From: Desulfovibrio sp. G11
GTDB lineage: Bacteria; Desulfobacterota; Desulfovibrionia; Desulfovibrionales; Desulfovibrionaceae
Direction: 5' to 3'
DNA: 64,000 bases
Assembly (NCBI RefSeq): GCF_900243745.1
Contig: NZ_LT984798.1
Location: 2,750,001 to 2,814,000 of the forward strand
Numbering within the stretch: position 1 is the stretch's first letter; every line of letters starts with the position of its first letter. This document shows, in pieces, positions 23,630 through 34,007 of the stretch. The notes under the pieces are model-generated. The model made no database searches. It was not told where the DNA came from and saw only the letters and a program-made list of their open reading frames with translations. The position numbers and the translations under genes were made by a program.

Positions 23630-24889
23630 CAATGTTGTCCGGTTAAGCACCCATAGCTAACAGGCTATAACTATAGGTGTTTATAGTTTTTCGTCTTCGC
23701 GGATTCAGAAGTTCTTCCAGAGAATCCTTGCCGAACAGATTCAAGCAAATGAGCTCGAAGAGTTGTTGCACCGACAGCCCAAGCTTGCTCAGGAATTTCT
23801 GATAGGCCAGGAGTAAATACACGGTCAGGGCCGTATAAATCTGGATGTGCACCGCATTCTCCGAGCGCCCGACAAAGCTTTTAATATACAGATTTTGTTT
23901 GACTTCGCGGAAGAATATTTCAATTTGCCAGCGTTCTTTATAGATATCAGCAATTGTCTTGGCGGACAGGCGGAAATGGTTGGTCAAAAATTCGTACCGT
24001 TTGCCGGTTTTCGCATCGCGATAGCCGATTCTGCGTAGACGAGTGGTTTTTCCCCGGCTGCTCACGTCAATGATGTGATCGGACGTGACCCCGGTTTTCC
24101 GGTCTACGGCGCGGCGATCAACGAGCTTATAGGCAGCATTGCTCTTCAGTCGGGTTACGAAGAAAATGCCCTTCGCGGTCAACATGCGAAACCAGGAATA
24201 GCAGATATAGCCTTTATCGAAGGTGACGATGGAACCCTTTGGCAATGAAAGACTTTTGGCCATGCGGCTTTCGTGGGTTTTGGCATTGTTGATATCGAGA
24301 AAAGCGGGAATGTAGCCATCGTGGTCAAGCACGGTATTTACTTTCACGCCAGCCTTGTTCCGCCGGAACGACGCCCAGGGAAAGATGGACAGGCATAGGC
24401 TGATGGTGGTGGCGTCCATGCTGTACAGCTTGCACTTGAAGCGGAATTTGTGACGAGGCGCACGAAGATGGCACAGGCCATACATTTCAGCGAACAGGTC
24501 TTTGAAAAATTCCACAGGCCTTGAATTGTTGGCATCGGCAACCGTGGAACGCGCTACTGATTTCAAGCCGAGGTGATACAGCCGTCTCTTGGCCGCCTCC
24601 AAGGCGCGAAGCCCATCGCGTAAAGAGCGCCTTGCAGCGAGTTGGATAAAGGCCATGACGGTGAATTGCTCCTTGAATCCAAATTGGCGTGAAGAGCGGC
24701 CAGTTTTGTGCTTGCGTTCGAGTTTTTTAAAAACATGTCCCGGTATCAGGGATAGCAGTTGAGAGAAGAGTGTAGTATGATGGCTCAAGTCCAAAATCTC
24801 CTTGTGTGGCAAGTTGTTGTGGTAACTTCTTATACCACATACTGCTGAGATTTTGGACTTTTTTGTTACCCCTTAGCCGGACAGCAATG
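23630..24889 (-). mobile_element. IS4-family insertion sequence, copy 3
   Basis: This is the same 1260-bp element as copies 1 and 2 but inverted. Its ends CAATGTTGTCCGG (23630) and CCGGACAGCAATG (24889) are intact. Flanks ATGAAGACT and TTTTATTCT do not match, so no target duplication remains. With copy 2 it brackets 18069-23629 in inverted orientation. Confidence 0.9.
23643..24788 (-). CDS. IS4-family transposase (copy 3)
   Basis: The full-length frame differs from the other two copies by two substitutions: a Glu to Lys near the N-terminus (GHVFKKLER) and a His to Tyr just after the Y-R-E-K signature (KQNLYIKSF). The second could affect activity. The start is taken at TTG 24788. Confidence 0.88.
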   Translation of the reverse strand: MSHHTTLFSQLLSLIPGHVFKKLERKHKTGRSSRQFGFKEQFTVMAFIQLAARRSLRDGLRALEAAKRRLYHLGLKSVARSTVADANNSRPVEFFKDLFAEMYGLCHLRAPRHKFRFKCKLYSMDATTISLCLSIFPWASFRRNKAGVKVNTVLDHDGYIPAFLDINNAKTHESRMAKSLSLPKGSIVTFDKGYICYSWFRMLTAKGIFFVTRLKSNAAYKLVDRRAVDRKTGVTSDHIIDVSSRGKTTRLRRIGYRDAKTGKRYEFLTNHFRLSAKTIADIYKERWQIEIFFREVKQNLYIKSFVGRSENAVHIQIYTALTVYLLLAYQKFLSKLGLSVQQLFELICLNLFGKDSLEELLNPRRRKTINTYSYSLLAMGA

Positions 24890-25257
24890 TTTTATTCTGA
24901 ATAATTGTTGAATATAATATGTAAACATTTTTTGAATTAAATGCTTAATATTTTGTATTTATTGATAAAAAATTTTTAATAAATATGTACGTATTAGCTT
25001 GTGTGAAATCTTGGTTTGCTTTCTGCTCTATTTGTTTTTAAATTCGTGCCGAACAATATAGTAATACTGAATATGCCCGCCGTGTTGTTTATAAAATCAA
25101 TGGCGGGTTTTTGAGATGTACTGATAGCAGCGTCAAGGCTGGGGGCCTTTACGTGGATATTGCTCTTTTTTGTAAAAAAACTCTGCCATGTGGCAGAGGA
25201 CAGCGTTTTGTGAATCATATATATTTATAAAATAACTTTTTGTTGCAAGGAGGGGGC
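24890..25257. other. AT-rich region upstream of chemoreceptor
   Basis: No gene is recognised. The first 120 bases are very AT-rich with many ATT/AAT runs. AAGGAGGGGG at 25247-25256 is the ribosome site of the chemoreceptor gene. Confidence 0.5.
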
Positions 25258-27285
25258 ATGCGCATAACGCTCACGCACAAGTATGTGGGTTCGCTATTCG
25301 GCGCTCTGATTACCTGCTGTGGGGTAGTGTTGTTTGTTTCCATCTATTTTATGAAGGTCCCCATTGAAGATGAGCTGGATAAGGGCATCCGCCGCATGCA
25401 GAATATCATTCTGGAGGCCAACGAGGTCACCAGCAAGCGCTTTGCGCAAAGCGCCGCCCTTATTGCCAGCGACAGCAGCATGATACAGGCCATTGCGCAC
25501 AAGGATCATGCGCTGGCCCGAGAGTTGGGCGAAAAAAGCATGAAAATGGCCGGGTCGGACTTCATGACCATTACTGATGAGTCCGGCAAGGTCATCGCCC
25601 GTGGTCACTCCGATAAATACGGCGACAGTGTGACCAATCAGGAAACCGTGGTTATTGCCCTCAAGGGGCAGCCCGCAGCGGCTGTTGTGGCAGGCACCAT
25701 TGTGCCGTTCACAATCCGGGCCAGTCAGCCTGTGGTTTATGAGGGGCGGGTAGTGGGGTCCATTTCCATCGGCACCTCTCTGGTCACCCCTGCCTATCTT
25801 GACTGGCTCAAGCAGCTTTCGGGAGTTAACGTCACCATTTTCAAGGGCGATACCCGGGTGATGACCACGATCGTGAATGACGGGCAGCGGGCTGTGGGCA
25901 CAAAGCTGCAATCGCCGGAAATTATCGACGCCGTGCTGAAAAAGGGAGAGGTTTACTACACCCACAACACCATTCTTGGGGTTGACTACAACTCTGCTTA
26001 CTGGCCGGTCAAAGACGCTAATAACCAGATCATCGGCATGTGGTTTGTGGGCATGCCCATGAGCGACCTGCAAAAGCTTGAGCACGAAGCAGTGGACAAG
26101 GCCATTCTGGTGGCCTGTGGCCTGCTTGTGGTGCAGCTTACCCTGTCGGTGATTCTGGGGTTGCGTGTCAGCGCGCCGGTGGGCAAGATCACCCGCTACG
26201 CCCTTGGCGTGGCCGAAGGCAAGAAAGACCTCACCCTTGATGTTTACAGCAAGGACGATATGGGCCAACTGGCCAATGCCTTGCGCCATATGGAAGAAAA
26301 CCTGCGCCGCCTGGTTCAGGATGCAAGCGAAAAGGCCGAACAGGCACGCCTGATGGGCGAAGAAGCGCAGCAGGCTATGGAAGAGGCCAAGCAGGCCCAG
26401 GCCCAGGCTGAAATTGCCAGGCGTGAAGGCATGATAAGCGCTGCGGGCCAGATAGAGGGCGTGGTTGAACGCCTTAATGCTTCCATAAACGACATTGCTG
26501 AACAGGTGGACAATACCGGCGGCGCGTTGAGCCACGCCGTGGCCAGGCTGGCGGAAACCGCGACAGCTATGGAAGAAATGAATTCCACCGTGCTTGAGGT
26601 TGCCAAAAATGCCGGCGGCGCTGCGGATGTTTCGGCCTCGGCCAAGCTCAAGGCCCAGGCAGGCTCCGAAGTGGTATACAAGGCCGTGGACGGCATACAG
26701 GAAGTGCAGCGCCAGTCCCTGGCTCTCAAGGATGGCATGACCCAGCTTGACGAGCATGCCAGGGCCATTAACCAGATCATGAGCGTCATTTCCGACATTG
26801 CCGACCAGACCAACCTGCTGGCGCTCAACGCGGCCATTGAAGCGGCCCGTGCGGGTGACGCCGGCAGGGGATTTGCCGTTGTGGCCGACGAGGTACGCAA
26901 GCTGGCAGAAAAAACCATGGCTTCAACCACAGATGTGGGCAATGCCATTCGCGCCATCCAGCAAAGCGCCTCGCAGAGCATTCAGGAAGTGGAGCTGGCC
27001 GTGCACAACATCGCCTCCGCCACAGACTTTTCCAACAAGTCCGGCGAAGCGTTGCAGGAAATCGTGGGCATGGTGGATCAGACCGCGGACGAAGTGCGCG
27101 CCATTGCCACCGCCAGCGAGCAGCAGTCCGCTACCAGCGAAGAGATCAACAGGTCCATCGCTGATGTGAACCACATTGCCGCCACAACCTCTGAATCCAT
27201 GCAGCTGGCCATGACCGAGCTTGAAGCCCTGCGCAAGCAGGCCCACAGCCTGGTAGAACTGATTGAACACATGAAAAAAGCCTAA
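25258..27285 (+). CDS. methyl-accepting chemotaxis protein with Cache-type sensor
   Basis: The 675-residue protein starts at ATG 25258 with a very strong AAGGAGGGGG. An N-terminal membrane helix (about residues 8-30) is followed by a periplasmic single-Cache-type domain (about 35-275) containing [17 protein letters not shown] and [16 protein letters not shown] second helix, a HAMP domain and the cytoplasmic signalling domain follow. The signalling hairpin tip [18 protein letters not shown] with [15 protein letters not shown] is clear. It should signal to CheA/CheW about a small-molecule ligand, and the ligand is unknown. The gene stands alone and ends at a strong terminator. Confidence 0.92.
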   Translation: MRITLTHKYVGSLFGALITCCGVVLFVSIYFMKVPIEDELDKGIRRMQNIILEANEVTSKRFAQSAALIASDSSMIQAIAHKDHALARELGEKSMKMAGSDFMTITDESGKVIARGHSDKYGDSVTNQETVVIALKGQPAAAVVAGTIVPFTIRASQPVVYEGRVVGSISIGTSLVTPAYLDWLKQLSGVNVTIFKGDTRVMTTIVNDGQRAVGTKLQSPEIIDAVLKKGEVYYTHNTILGVDYNSAYWPVKDANNQIIGMWFVGMPMSDLQKLEHEAVDKAILVACGLLVVQLTLSVILGLRVSAPVGKITRYALGVAEGKKDLTLDVYSKDDMGQLANALRHMEENLRRLVQDASEKAEQARLMGEEAQQAMEEAKQAQAQAEIARREGMISAAGQIEGVVERLNASINDIAEQVDNTGGALSHAVARLAETATAMEEMNSTVLEVAKNAGGAADVSASAKLKAQAGSEVVYKAVDGIQEVQRQSLALKDGMTQLDEHARAINQIMSVISDIADQTNLLALNAAIEAARAGDAGRGFAVVADEVRKLAEKTMASTTDVGNAIRAIQQSASQSIQEVELAVHNIASATDFSNKSGEALQEIVGMVDQTADEVRAIATASEQQSATSEEINRSIADVNHIAATTSESMQLAMTELEALRKQAHSLVELIEHMKKA

Positions 27286-27321
27286 CGGCGTCAGGGGCCA
27301 TGCGGCCTCATAAAAAAGATG

Positions 27322-27363
27322 CGAGCGCCCCCTCCGTTTGTGCGGAAGGGGCGCTCGTTTTTT
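27322..27363 (+). terminator. intrinsic terminator after chemoreceptor gene
   Basis: CGAGCGCCCC... and ...GGGGCGCTCG form a 15-bp stem with one mismatch around TTTGTG, followed by six T. Confidence 0.9.
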
Positions 27364-27541
27364 CTGTACAGGCGGGGCGCTTTTCAGAACCACAGTGGTC
27401 CGTGATTCTTGCCGGACCGAAAGCGCCCGGTAATCCGGGCAATTTCTACCCTGCTGCCATGCCTGGTGGCTGTGGTACACAAACTCCCGCAGCGCAGGCC
27501 CCATGTGCGGACAGTCAGGACACTTCAGACAAGCAGCTGCG

Positions 27542-28645
27542 CTACACGTTGAAAAGAAAATGCATGACATCCCCATCCTTGACCACATATTCTTTGCCTT
27601 CCACACGCAGCACGCCGCTGGCGCGGCAGGCGGCCTCGTTTTCGTGGCTCATGTAGTCCTGGTAAGAGATGACCTCGGCACGGATGAAGCCGCGTTCAAA
27701 GTCCGTATGAATGACCCCGGCAGCCTGGGGGGCCTTCCAGCCCTTGTGAATGGTCCAGGCCCGCACTTCCTGGGGGCCGACCGTAAAGTAGCTGCAAAGG
27801 CCCAGTGTTTCGTAGCCGGTGCGGATGATGCGCACAAGGCCGCTTTCGGTAATGCCGTACGACGAAAGCATTTCGGCCTGTTCGGCATCGGACAACCCCT
27901 GCAGTTCTTCTTCGAGCTTGGCGCAAATACAGGCAAAGCCTGCGTTGCGCCCGGCAGCAAAGTTTTTGAGGGTTTCCACAAAGGCGTTGCCCCCGGCCAC
28001 GGCGTTTTCATCCACGTTAGCGCAGTAGATAACGGGCTTGGCTGTCAGAAGACCCAGTTCACGCCACGAAGCCAGAAAGGCCTCGTTGCCTTCCGGCAGG
28101 GCAAATTCGCGGGCGGCCTTGCCGTCATTCAGGTGCGTCTGCAGGGTCTGCATCACTTCGGCAGCTGCCTTGGCGTCCTTGCTGCCCTTGGACATCTTTT
28201 GCAGACGTTCAAGGCGTTTTTCAACACTTTGCAGGTCGGCCAGCAAAAGCTCCGTCTCAATGGTGTCCACATCACGCAGGGGATCAACGCCGCCGTCAAC
28301 GTGGGTGATGTTTTCATCCTCAAAGCAGCGTACCACATGAACTATGGCCGCGCATTCGCGGATGTTGCCCAAAAACTGGTTACCAAGGCCTTCACCCTTG
28401 CTGGCTCCCCGCACAAGACCGGCAATGTCGATAAAATCCACACTGGCGTTGATGGTTTTTTGTGGTTTTGCCTTGTTTGTCAGATCCTGCAGGCGCGTGT
28501 CCGGCACGGCCACCGTAGCCTTGTTTGGCTCGATGGTGCAGAAGGGGTAATTGGCGGCCTGGGCGTTCTGGGCCTTGGTAAGGGCATTGAAAAGAGTGGA
28601 CTTGCCCACGTTGGGCAGACCGACGATACCTATGCTGAGGGCCAT
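27542..28645 (-). CDS. ychF: YchF/Obg-family ATPase
   Basis: The 367-residue protein starts at ATG 28645 after AGGAGA. It shows the P-loop GLPNVGKST, the switch region [14 protein letters not shown], and CANVDE in place of the GTP-specific NKxD. This is the family hallmark of ATP preference. A helical insertion sits in the middle and the C-terminal TGS domain contains [13 protein letters not shown]. Family members bind ribosomes and respond to stress. An extension upstream of 28645 has no start signal. The gene stands alone. A long frame on the opposite strand is only a GC shadow. Confidence 0.93.
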   Translation of the reverse strand: MALSIGIVGLPNVGKSTLFNALTKAQNAQAANYPFCTIEPNKATVAVPDTRLQDLTNKAKPQKTINASVDFIDIAGLVRGASKGEGLGNQFLGNIRECAAIVHVVRCFEDENITHVDGGVDPLRDVDTIETELLLADLQSVEKRLERLQKMSKGSKDAKAAAEVMQTLQTHLNDGKAAREFALPEGNEAFLASWRELGLLTAKPVIYCANVDENAVAGGNAFVETLKNFAAGRNAGFACICAKLEEELQGLSDAEQAEMLSSYGITESGLVRIIRTGYETLGLCSYFTVGPQEVRAWTIHKGWKAPQAAGVIHTDFERGFIRAEVISYQDYMSHENEAACRASGVLRVEGKEYVVKDGDVMHFLFNV

Positions 28646-28898
28646 GCTTTCTCCTGAATTGTCACCAGTCAAGACCTGGCGGGCGTCCGGGCCGCACACG
28701 CGCGGCTGCTCCGGAGGGGGGCCGGGTCGGTGTCCATACTGAGCTGCCGTCATGAAGCCGCACTATCAGCAGGCAACCTTACGGCAGGGGCTGGCGCGGC
28801 GGCGAAAGATTTCAGCGGGCCTTGCCAACAAGTCGAGGCCCGGCGCATGCGCCGGGCCGGGCTTGTTATAGACAGAACGGGCCGCCAAGGCAAGAAGC

Positions 28899-29513
28899 TT
28901 ACTGCAGGCGGGTATTCACCGATGGCATGACGCCGCCCCTGCCGCCGGGCGTGGGGTCGCGCAACAGTGGCAGCAGATCTTCGGTGATGGGGATCGTGCC
29001 GGAACCCATAGCCAGCACTTCGTTGCTGGTGGTGTGGATAAGCCGGATATTGAAGCGCACCTGCTCGCCGCTGACCACGTAGGTTCCTGCCATTATGGCC
29101 TGGCTTGTGCCGATTTTGCTGGCAAGGCGGTTGACGTCGCGCGTAAGGATGAATTCGCCTTTCTTTTTGTCAAAATAGATGTCGCGCCCCTTGCGCAGTT
29201 CCTGAAAACGGTAGCCCGCGTTGATAAGCCAGCGCGACACTTCTTCCATCATCTGTCGTGCCAGGGGTGAGGCCTCATTGAGGTCATTGAGGTTGGCGGG
29301 GGTTGTACCCATGATCATTATATTGGCGCGGGCTACGGCCTGTTGTTCTTTTTTGCTTTCGGCCGGGTCAGTTCCCGCGTAGCGCATCATGAGCTGTTCG
29401 TCGATCTGTCTGGCTATTTTTGTAGCCGCCGTGGGCACGTTGCCTGCGGCAGCGGCGGTCAGCGGCAGCAGAAGGGCAGCCATGACAAGAATTATAACAA
29501 TATAGAGCCTCAT
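28899..29513 (-). CDS. FlgO-domain secreted protein
   Basis: The 204-residue protein starts at ATG 29513 after AAGGA and has a signal peptide (MRLYIVIILVMAALLLPLTA). The rest resembles the FlgO domain: RQIDEQLMMRYAG, then IMIMGTTPANLNDLNEASPL, then a strand-rich end with AGTYVVSGEQVRFNIRLI. FlgO-type proteins sit in the outer membrane near the flagellar rings in Vibrio. It is the last gene of a three-gene cluster with a small secreted protein and a second FlgO-like lipoprotein. Confidence 0.7.
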   Translation of the reverse strand: MRLYIVIILVMAALLLPLTAAAAGNVPTAATKIARQIDEQLMMRYAGTDPAESKKEQQAVARANIMIMGTTPANLNDLNEASPLARQMMEEVSRWLINAGYRFQELRKGRDIYFDKKKGEFILTRDVNRLASKIGTSQAIMAGTYVVSGEQVRFNIRLIHTTSNEVLAMGSGTIPITEDLLPLLRDPTPGGRGGVMPSVNTRLQ

Positions 29514-29523
29514 GACACAATCC

Positions 29524-29874
29524 TTAGCGCATGGTGCGCAGCAAAAGTTCAATACCGCCCATTTCTCTTTCAATAACCTCCAGTTCCGCGGCAGAGCGGC
29601 AGGTGGAAAGAGCCTGGGCATAGGATTGCCGGGCCAGTTCATACCGGCCCTGGTCGCGGTAGGCACGGGCCTGTTTCAGATATTTGGCGCTGATGTTCGG
29701 CCCCTGGTCTGCTGATTTTTTGGGCTGCGCCGCGGGTTTTTCCGAAGCGCGCTCATAGGTCGAGAGATTCTGGGCCGTGGCCCGCGCGCCGTCCGGGTGC
29801 ACCGCAAAAAACGGCCCTGCCGCCAGGGCGGCAAGTGTAATTCCAAAAATACGCAAGCTACAAGTAAAACGCAT
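29524..29874 (-). CDS. small secreted protein with TPR-like helix pair
   Basis: The product is 116 residues with an N-terminal signal sequence, a Pro/Lys-rich linker, and a helix pair (YLKQARAYRDQGRYELARQS) that looks like one tetratricopeptide repeat. It lies 10 bases before the following FlgO-like gene and 15 bases after the preceding one, so all three are in one operon. It probably helps the FlgO-like partners in the periplasm. No family is recognised. Confidence 0.6.
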   Translation of the reverse strand: MRFTCSLRIFGITLAALAAGPFFAVHPDGARATAQNLSTYERASEKPAAQPKKSADQGPNISAKYLKQARAYRDQGRYELARQSYAQALSTCRSAAELEVIEREMGGIELLLRTMR

Positions 29875-29889
29875 GGCTGCTTTCCGGCA

Positions 29890-30594
29890 TTATTTGCCCT
29901 GTTTGATGGCTACGTTGCCGCTACTGATGGAACTGGCCGGTGTGTAGAGTGAGGGATACAGGCTTCCGCGCTCTCCGGAAGGCTTGGAGGCCGAAGCTGT
30001 GGACACGCTTGCACTCTGTGCCGGTGGCGCGGGTTTCGGCGCAGGGGGATCTGTTTTGCCCATACGCGCCACAATGGGCGTATTGACCAGTACAAGCTGC
30101 CCCGTGCGCATGACAAGGCCGTCGGTGGCCCGCACAAGACGGGCGTTGACGAAGGTGGCGTCCTTGTCCACATAATAGGTTCCCACAACCAGCGCCGCCC
30201 ATTTCTGCCCGACGGGGATGACCGCATTTTCAATCAGGGCCAGGTCGTCGCGTCCGCCGACAACGGCAATATTGCCCGTCAGGCGGTATTCGCGTGCGGG
30301 AAAGCCCCGCTGGTTGAATTCGTAAAACATGGCTTCGCCCATGAGCCTTCCCAGCGGAGAGCTGCGCGATGTGCTGTTTTCATCCACAAAGGACGTGGGC
30401 ATGGCCACAAAGCCCTGCAGGGCGTCATTGGGCACTGTAGCGAGCATCTGGTCTGCCAGTTCGCGAAATTTGAGCTTCAGCTCCACGGCATCTACATAGC
30501 CGGGATCATTGGCTGAAGGCGGCGCTTTGGAGCAGCCGGGCATCAGGGGCAGCGCAAGGGCGCAGATGAGTATAAAACGCAATAAACCGTGCAT
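29890..30594 (-). CDS. FlgO-like lipoprotein
   Basis: The 234-residue protein starts at ATG 30594 after GAGG. The signal peptide ends in LMPGC, a lipobox, so the mature protein should be lipid-anchored, probably in the outer membrane. The body has the FlgO-like order: a helix with LADQMLATV, MPTSFVDENSTSRSSPLGRL, a strand pair with YRLTGNIAVVGG, and VVGTYYVDKDATFVNARLV. The Pro/Ala-rich tail (PAPKPAPPAQSASV) may reach peptidoglycan. It is divergent from ispG. Confidence 0.7.
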   Translation of the reverse strand: MHGLLRFILICALALPLMPGCSKAPPSANDPGYVDAVELKLKFRELADQMLATVPNDALQGFVAMPTSFVDENSTSRSSPLGRLMGEAMFYEFNQRGFPAREYRLTGNIAVVGGRDDLALIENAVIPVGQKWAALVVGTYYVDKDATFVNARLVRATDGLVMRTGQLVLVNTPIVARMGKTDPPAPKPAPPAQSASVSTASASKPSGERGSLYPSLYTPASSISSGNVAIKQGK

Positions 30595-30820
30595 GGCAAC
30601 CTCAGGTAGTGTTCTGTCATACTTATCGGCCCCCGTCCGGTAAACTTCAGTGCGGGGGTGAAAAATCGGGCGCCTGCCCGTCCCGGTGCAAAAAATATGC
30701 AAAACACGTTCCAGCGGCATGATCGGCTGTCTGCTTGGCTTGCTGCATGAAATAGCTTACAAGACGCCTTTAAAGGATATGGCGACGCAGCGCCGCCAAG
30801 TTTTTCATCTGGGAGAAGGC

Positions 30821-31891
30821 ATGGGCAGGAATACCAGAGCAATACGCCTTGGCGGCGTTACTGTGGGCGGCGGCGCGCCTGTTGTTGTTCAGAGCATGAC
30901 CAATACGGATACCCGCGATCCGCAGGCCACCCTGGGGCAGATTGCCCGTCTGGCGGCCCGTGGCTGTGAAATGGTGCGCCTGGCCGTACCTGATGAGGCG
31001 GCCGTGGCGGCCCTGCCCGCCATACGATCAGGTACGCCCCTGCCGCTTATCGCCGACATACACTTTGACTACCGCCTTGCCGTGGGCGCGCTGGAGGCGG
31101 GCCTTGAGGGGTTGCGCATCAATCCCGGCAATATTGGCCCCAAGGCGCATGTGGACAGGGTGGTAGATGCGGCCAAGGCGCACGGCGCGGTTATTCGCGT
31201 GGGCGTCAATTCCGGCTCGGTGGAAAAGGATATCCTGCGCAAGTATGGCGGGCCTTGCCCCGAAGCTCTGGTGGAAAGCGCCCTTGGGCATGTGCGTCTG
31301 CTGGAAGCCCGCGCTTTTTACGACACCAAGATTTCCCTCAAGTCTTCCTCTGTGCTGGATACCATAACAGCCTACCGTCTGCTGGCCGCTGCCTGTGATT
31401 ATCCTACACATATCGGCATCACCGAGGCCGGGGGCCTCATGCGGGGAACGGTCAAATCTGCCGTAGGGCTGGGCATCCTGCTGCACGAGGGCATAGGCGA
31501 CACCCTGCGCGTGTCGCTGACGGCAGATCCCGCCGAAGAAGTGACCGTGGCCTGGGAGATACTGCGGGCCCTGGGCCTCCGCTCCCGCGGGCCGGAGATT
31601 ATTTCCTGCCCCACCTGCGGCCGCACCGAGATAGATCTTTTTGCCCTGGCACGCGCGGTAGAAGACCGCCTGGCAACATCCACGGCCTCCATAAAGGTGG
31701 CGGTTATGGGCTGCGTGGTCAATGGTCCCGGCGAGGCGCGCGAGGCTGATCTTGGCGTGGCCGGGGGCCGCGACAAAGGCATTATTTTCCGCAAGGGCGA
31801 GGTCATCCGCTCCGTGAAAGGGCAGGAAGCCTTGCTGGCGGCTTTTATGGAAGAACTGCAATCACTGCTTAACGAAAAGGAAAATACCTAA
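30821..31891 (+). CDS. ispG: 4-hydroxy-3-methylbut-2-enyl-diphosphate synthase IspG
   Basis: The 356-residue protein starts at ATG 30821 (GGGAGAAGG upstream), giving [17 protein letters not shown]. Upstream ATG codons lack a well-spaced ribosome site. The N-terminal TIM-barrel half contains [13 protein letters not shown]. The C-terminal half carries the iron-sulfur cysteines in SCPTCGR and [10 protein letters not shown]. It performs the sixth step of the methylerythritol-phosphate pathway, a reductive ring opening. The proS ATG overlaps its stop. ispA and dxs of the same pathway lie a few genes downstream on the same strand. Confidence 0.95.
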   Translation: MGRNTRAIRLGGVTVGGGAPVVVQSMTNTDTRDPQATLGQIARLAARGCEMVRLAVPDEAAVAALPAIRSGTPLPLIADIHFDYRLAVGALEAGLEGLRINPGNIGPKAHVDRVVDAAKAHGAVIRVGVNSGSVEKDILRKYGGPCPEALVESALGHVRLLEARAFYDTKISLKSSSVLDTITAYRLLAAACDYPTHIGITEAGGLMRGTVKSAVGLGILLHEGIGDTLRVSLTADPAEEVTVAWEILRALGLRSRGPEIISCPTCGRTEIDLFALARAVEDRLATSTASIKVAVMGCVVNGPGEAREADLGVAGGRDKGIIFRKGEVIRSVKGQEALLAAFMEELQSLLNEKENT

Positions 31892-33615
31892 TGCGCTTCA
31901 GCTCCTGCTATATTCCCACGCTCAAGGAATCTCCGGCCGATGCGGAAGTGGTCAGCCACAAGCTGCTGCTGCGGGCGGGGATGGTGCGGCGGCTTACATC
32001 CGGCCTGTATATTTATCTGCCCCTGGGCCTGCGGGTGATCAACAAGATCGCCCGCACCGTGCGCGAAGAAATGGAAAAAGCCGGTTTTCGCGAACTGCTC
32101 ATGCCTATGGTGCAGCCTGGCGACCTGTGGAAAGAAACAGGCCGCTGGGAGCACTACGGCAAGGAGCTGCTGCGCTTCAAGGACCGGAACGAGCGTGAAT
32201 ACTGCCTCGGCCCCACCCACGAGGAGGTCATCACCGACCTCGTGCGCGGCGAGGTGCGTTCTTACCGCCAGTTGCCTGTGCGCCTGTATCAGGTGCAGAC
32301 CAAGTTTCGCGATGAAATACGCCCCCGTTTCGGGCTTATGCGCGGGCGAGAATTCATGATGAAAGACGGCTATTCTTTTGATGCCACTGCCGAAGGGGCC
32401 GAAGAAAGTTATAAGATCATGTACGATGCCTACATGAGTATTTTCAGCCGTCTTGGTCTGCGGTTTCGCGCGGTAGAAGCCGACACCGGCTCCATTGGCG
32501 GCAATTTTTCCCATGAATTCATGGTGCTGGCCGACACAGGCGAAGATACCATCGCCTTCTGTCACGACTGTGAGTACGCCGCCAACGTGGAGCGGGCCGA
32601 GGTTGCCTGGCGGGGCAGCCCCTCGACAGGGGGGTGCCCCGCCATGGAAAAAATCGCCACGCCCGGCGCACATAGCGTGGAAGAGCTGACGGCCCTGCTG
32701 GGAGTTCCCGCCAGTGCCATCGTCAAGACCATGCTTTTCAAGGTGGACGGCAAAACTGTGGCCGTGCTTGTGCGCGGCGACCGCGAGGTCAACGACATCA
32801 AGCTGAAAAATCTGCTCAAGGCGCAGGAAGTGGAGCTGGCAGATGCTGCAACAGTGCAGGCCGTTACAGCCGCCCCTGTGGGCTTTGCCGGGCCTGTGGC
32901 GCTTGATGTGCCTGTTTATGCCGATGCCGAACTTCAAGGCGGCACGGACTATGTGGTAGGAGCCAATGCGGCTGACGCCCACCTGAAGCACGTGGATCTT
33001 GCCCGCGACGCCGCGGTAACCGCCTGGGCGGACTTGCGCACCATCACCGCTGACGACCAGTGTCCCCGCTGCGGCGGCCGCATGGAACTGACCAGGGGCA
33101 TTGAGGTGGGGCATATTTTCATGCTCGGCCTCAAGTACAGTGAAGCCATGCACGCTGTTTTTCTGGATGAAAACGGCAAGGAGCGGACCATGATTATGGG
33201 CTGCTACGGCATAGGCGTTTCCCGCGTGGCCGCTGCTGCCATTGAGCAGAACCACGATGAGCACGGCATTGTTTTCCCGCCGCCGGTAGCTCCTTTCGAA
33301 TGTGTGCTGCTTAACCTTGATCCCCGCAGTGAAGAGGTCAACGCCAAGGTTGAAGAAATCTACGCCCTGCTGCAGGGCATGGGGATCGAAGTGCTGCTGG
33401 ACGACCGCGAAGAGCGGCCCGGCGTCAAGTTCAAGGATGCCGACCTGCTGGGTATCCCCATGCAGCTTGTGGTGGGCGGCAAGGGCCTTGGGCGTGGTAT
33501 TGTGGAATGCAAAGACCGCCGTACAGGCGAAAAGGGCGAGCTTTCCGCCGCCAGTCTGGAGCAGGATTTTGCCGCCTGGTCTGAAAAAGTGCGGCAGGGC
33601 TGGGCCAGCCGATAG
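31891..33615 (+). CDS. proS: prolyl-tRNA synthetase (bacterial type)
   Basis: The 574-residue class II synthetase has motif 2 in [28 protein letters not shown]-like [10 protein letters not shown], and motif 3 [17 protein letters not shown]. The editing insertion (about residues 230-390) is present with [15 protein letters not shown], and the C-terminal anticodon-binding domain with [16 protein letters not shown]. The length is that of the standard bacterial ProRS. The start codon shares one base with the ispG stop. It charges tRNA-Pro and clears Ala-tRNA-Pro. Confidence 0.96.
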   Translation: MRFSSCYIPTLKESPADAEVVSHKLLLRAGMVRRLTSGLYIYLPLGLRVINKIARTVREEMEKAGFRELLMPMVQPGDLWKETGRWEHYGKELLRFKDRNEREYCLGPTHEEVITDLVRGEVRSYRQLPVRLYQVQTKFRDEIRPRFGLMRGREFMMKDGYSFDATAEGAEESYKIMYDAYMSIFSRLGLRFRAVEADTGSIGGNFSHEFMVLADTGEDTIAFCHDCEYAANVERAEVAWRGSPSTGGCPAMEKIATPGAHSVEELTALLGVPASAIVKTMLFKVDGKTVAVLVRGDREVNDIKLKNLLKAQEVELADAATVQAVTAAPVGFAGPVALDVPVYADAELQGGTDYVVGANAADAHLKHVDLARDAAVTAWADLRTITADDQCPRCGGRMELTRGIEVGHIFMLGLKYSEAMHAVFLDENGKERTMIMGCYGIGVSRVAAAAIEQNHDEHGIVFPPPVAPFECVLLNLDPRSEEVNAKVEEIYALLQGMGIEVLLDDREERPGVKFKDADLLGIPMQLVVGGKGLGRGIVECKDRRTGEKGELSAASLEQDFAAWSEKVRQGWASR

Positions 33616-33632
33616 AGCCTTTTTGAAGTAAC

Positions 33633-33667
33633 CGCCGCCCGCAGAGATGTAATTTTTGCGGGCGGCG
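33633..33667 (+). terminator. stem-loop after proS
   Basis: CGCCGCCCGC (33633-33642) pairs perfectly with GCGGGCGGCG (33658-33667) around a loop that contains the T-run. It is a probable terminator or processing hairpin. The remaining bases to the xseA start show no gene I can support. Confidence 0.6.
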
Positions 33668-34007
33668 TCTCATTGGTGCACTGTGCCGGTTGCCGTTCGG
33701 GCCATTGTGTCCGGCGTATGGGCGCTGCCCGACCATTGCCAGGCCGTTCAGGATTTGCTTCCTGGCTACGGCATGGGATAAAAGTGTGGATCGGTCTGAA
33801 CCGCATGGCAGCCGGACACGGGCAAGCGGTTTGCCTGTGAGCGAAGAGCCTCTGCCGGTTACCAGGCGTACTTTTTATCATTATGTGCCGTGCGCCTTGT
33901 GGAAACGGCTGTTATCGGCGGGCGTTCGGCCGGGTGATCCCCCGGGTATTTCTCCGGCCCGCCGTCTTCCCTCCGTGGCGTCAAAAAGATATGCTGGCAA
34001 AAATATC

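Noticed and set aside
25294..26757. 487-codon frame opposite the chemoreceptor gene
   Set aside because: No motif or ribosome site is present, and the plus-strand gene is certain.
27503..28657. 384-codon plus-strand frame opposite ychF
   Set aside because: It mirrors ychF codon bias and has no recognisable domain. The minus-strand YchF protein is clear from end to end.
31888..33264. 458-codon frame opposite proS
   Set aside because: It is an antisense shadow rich in His and Gly with no domain.
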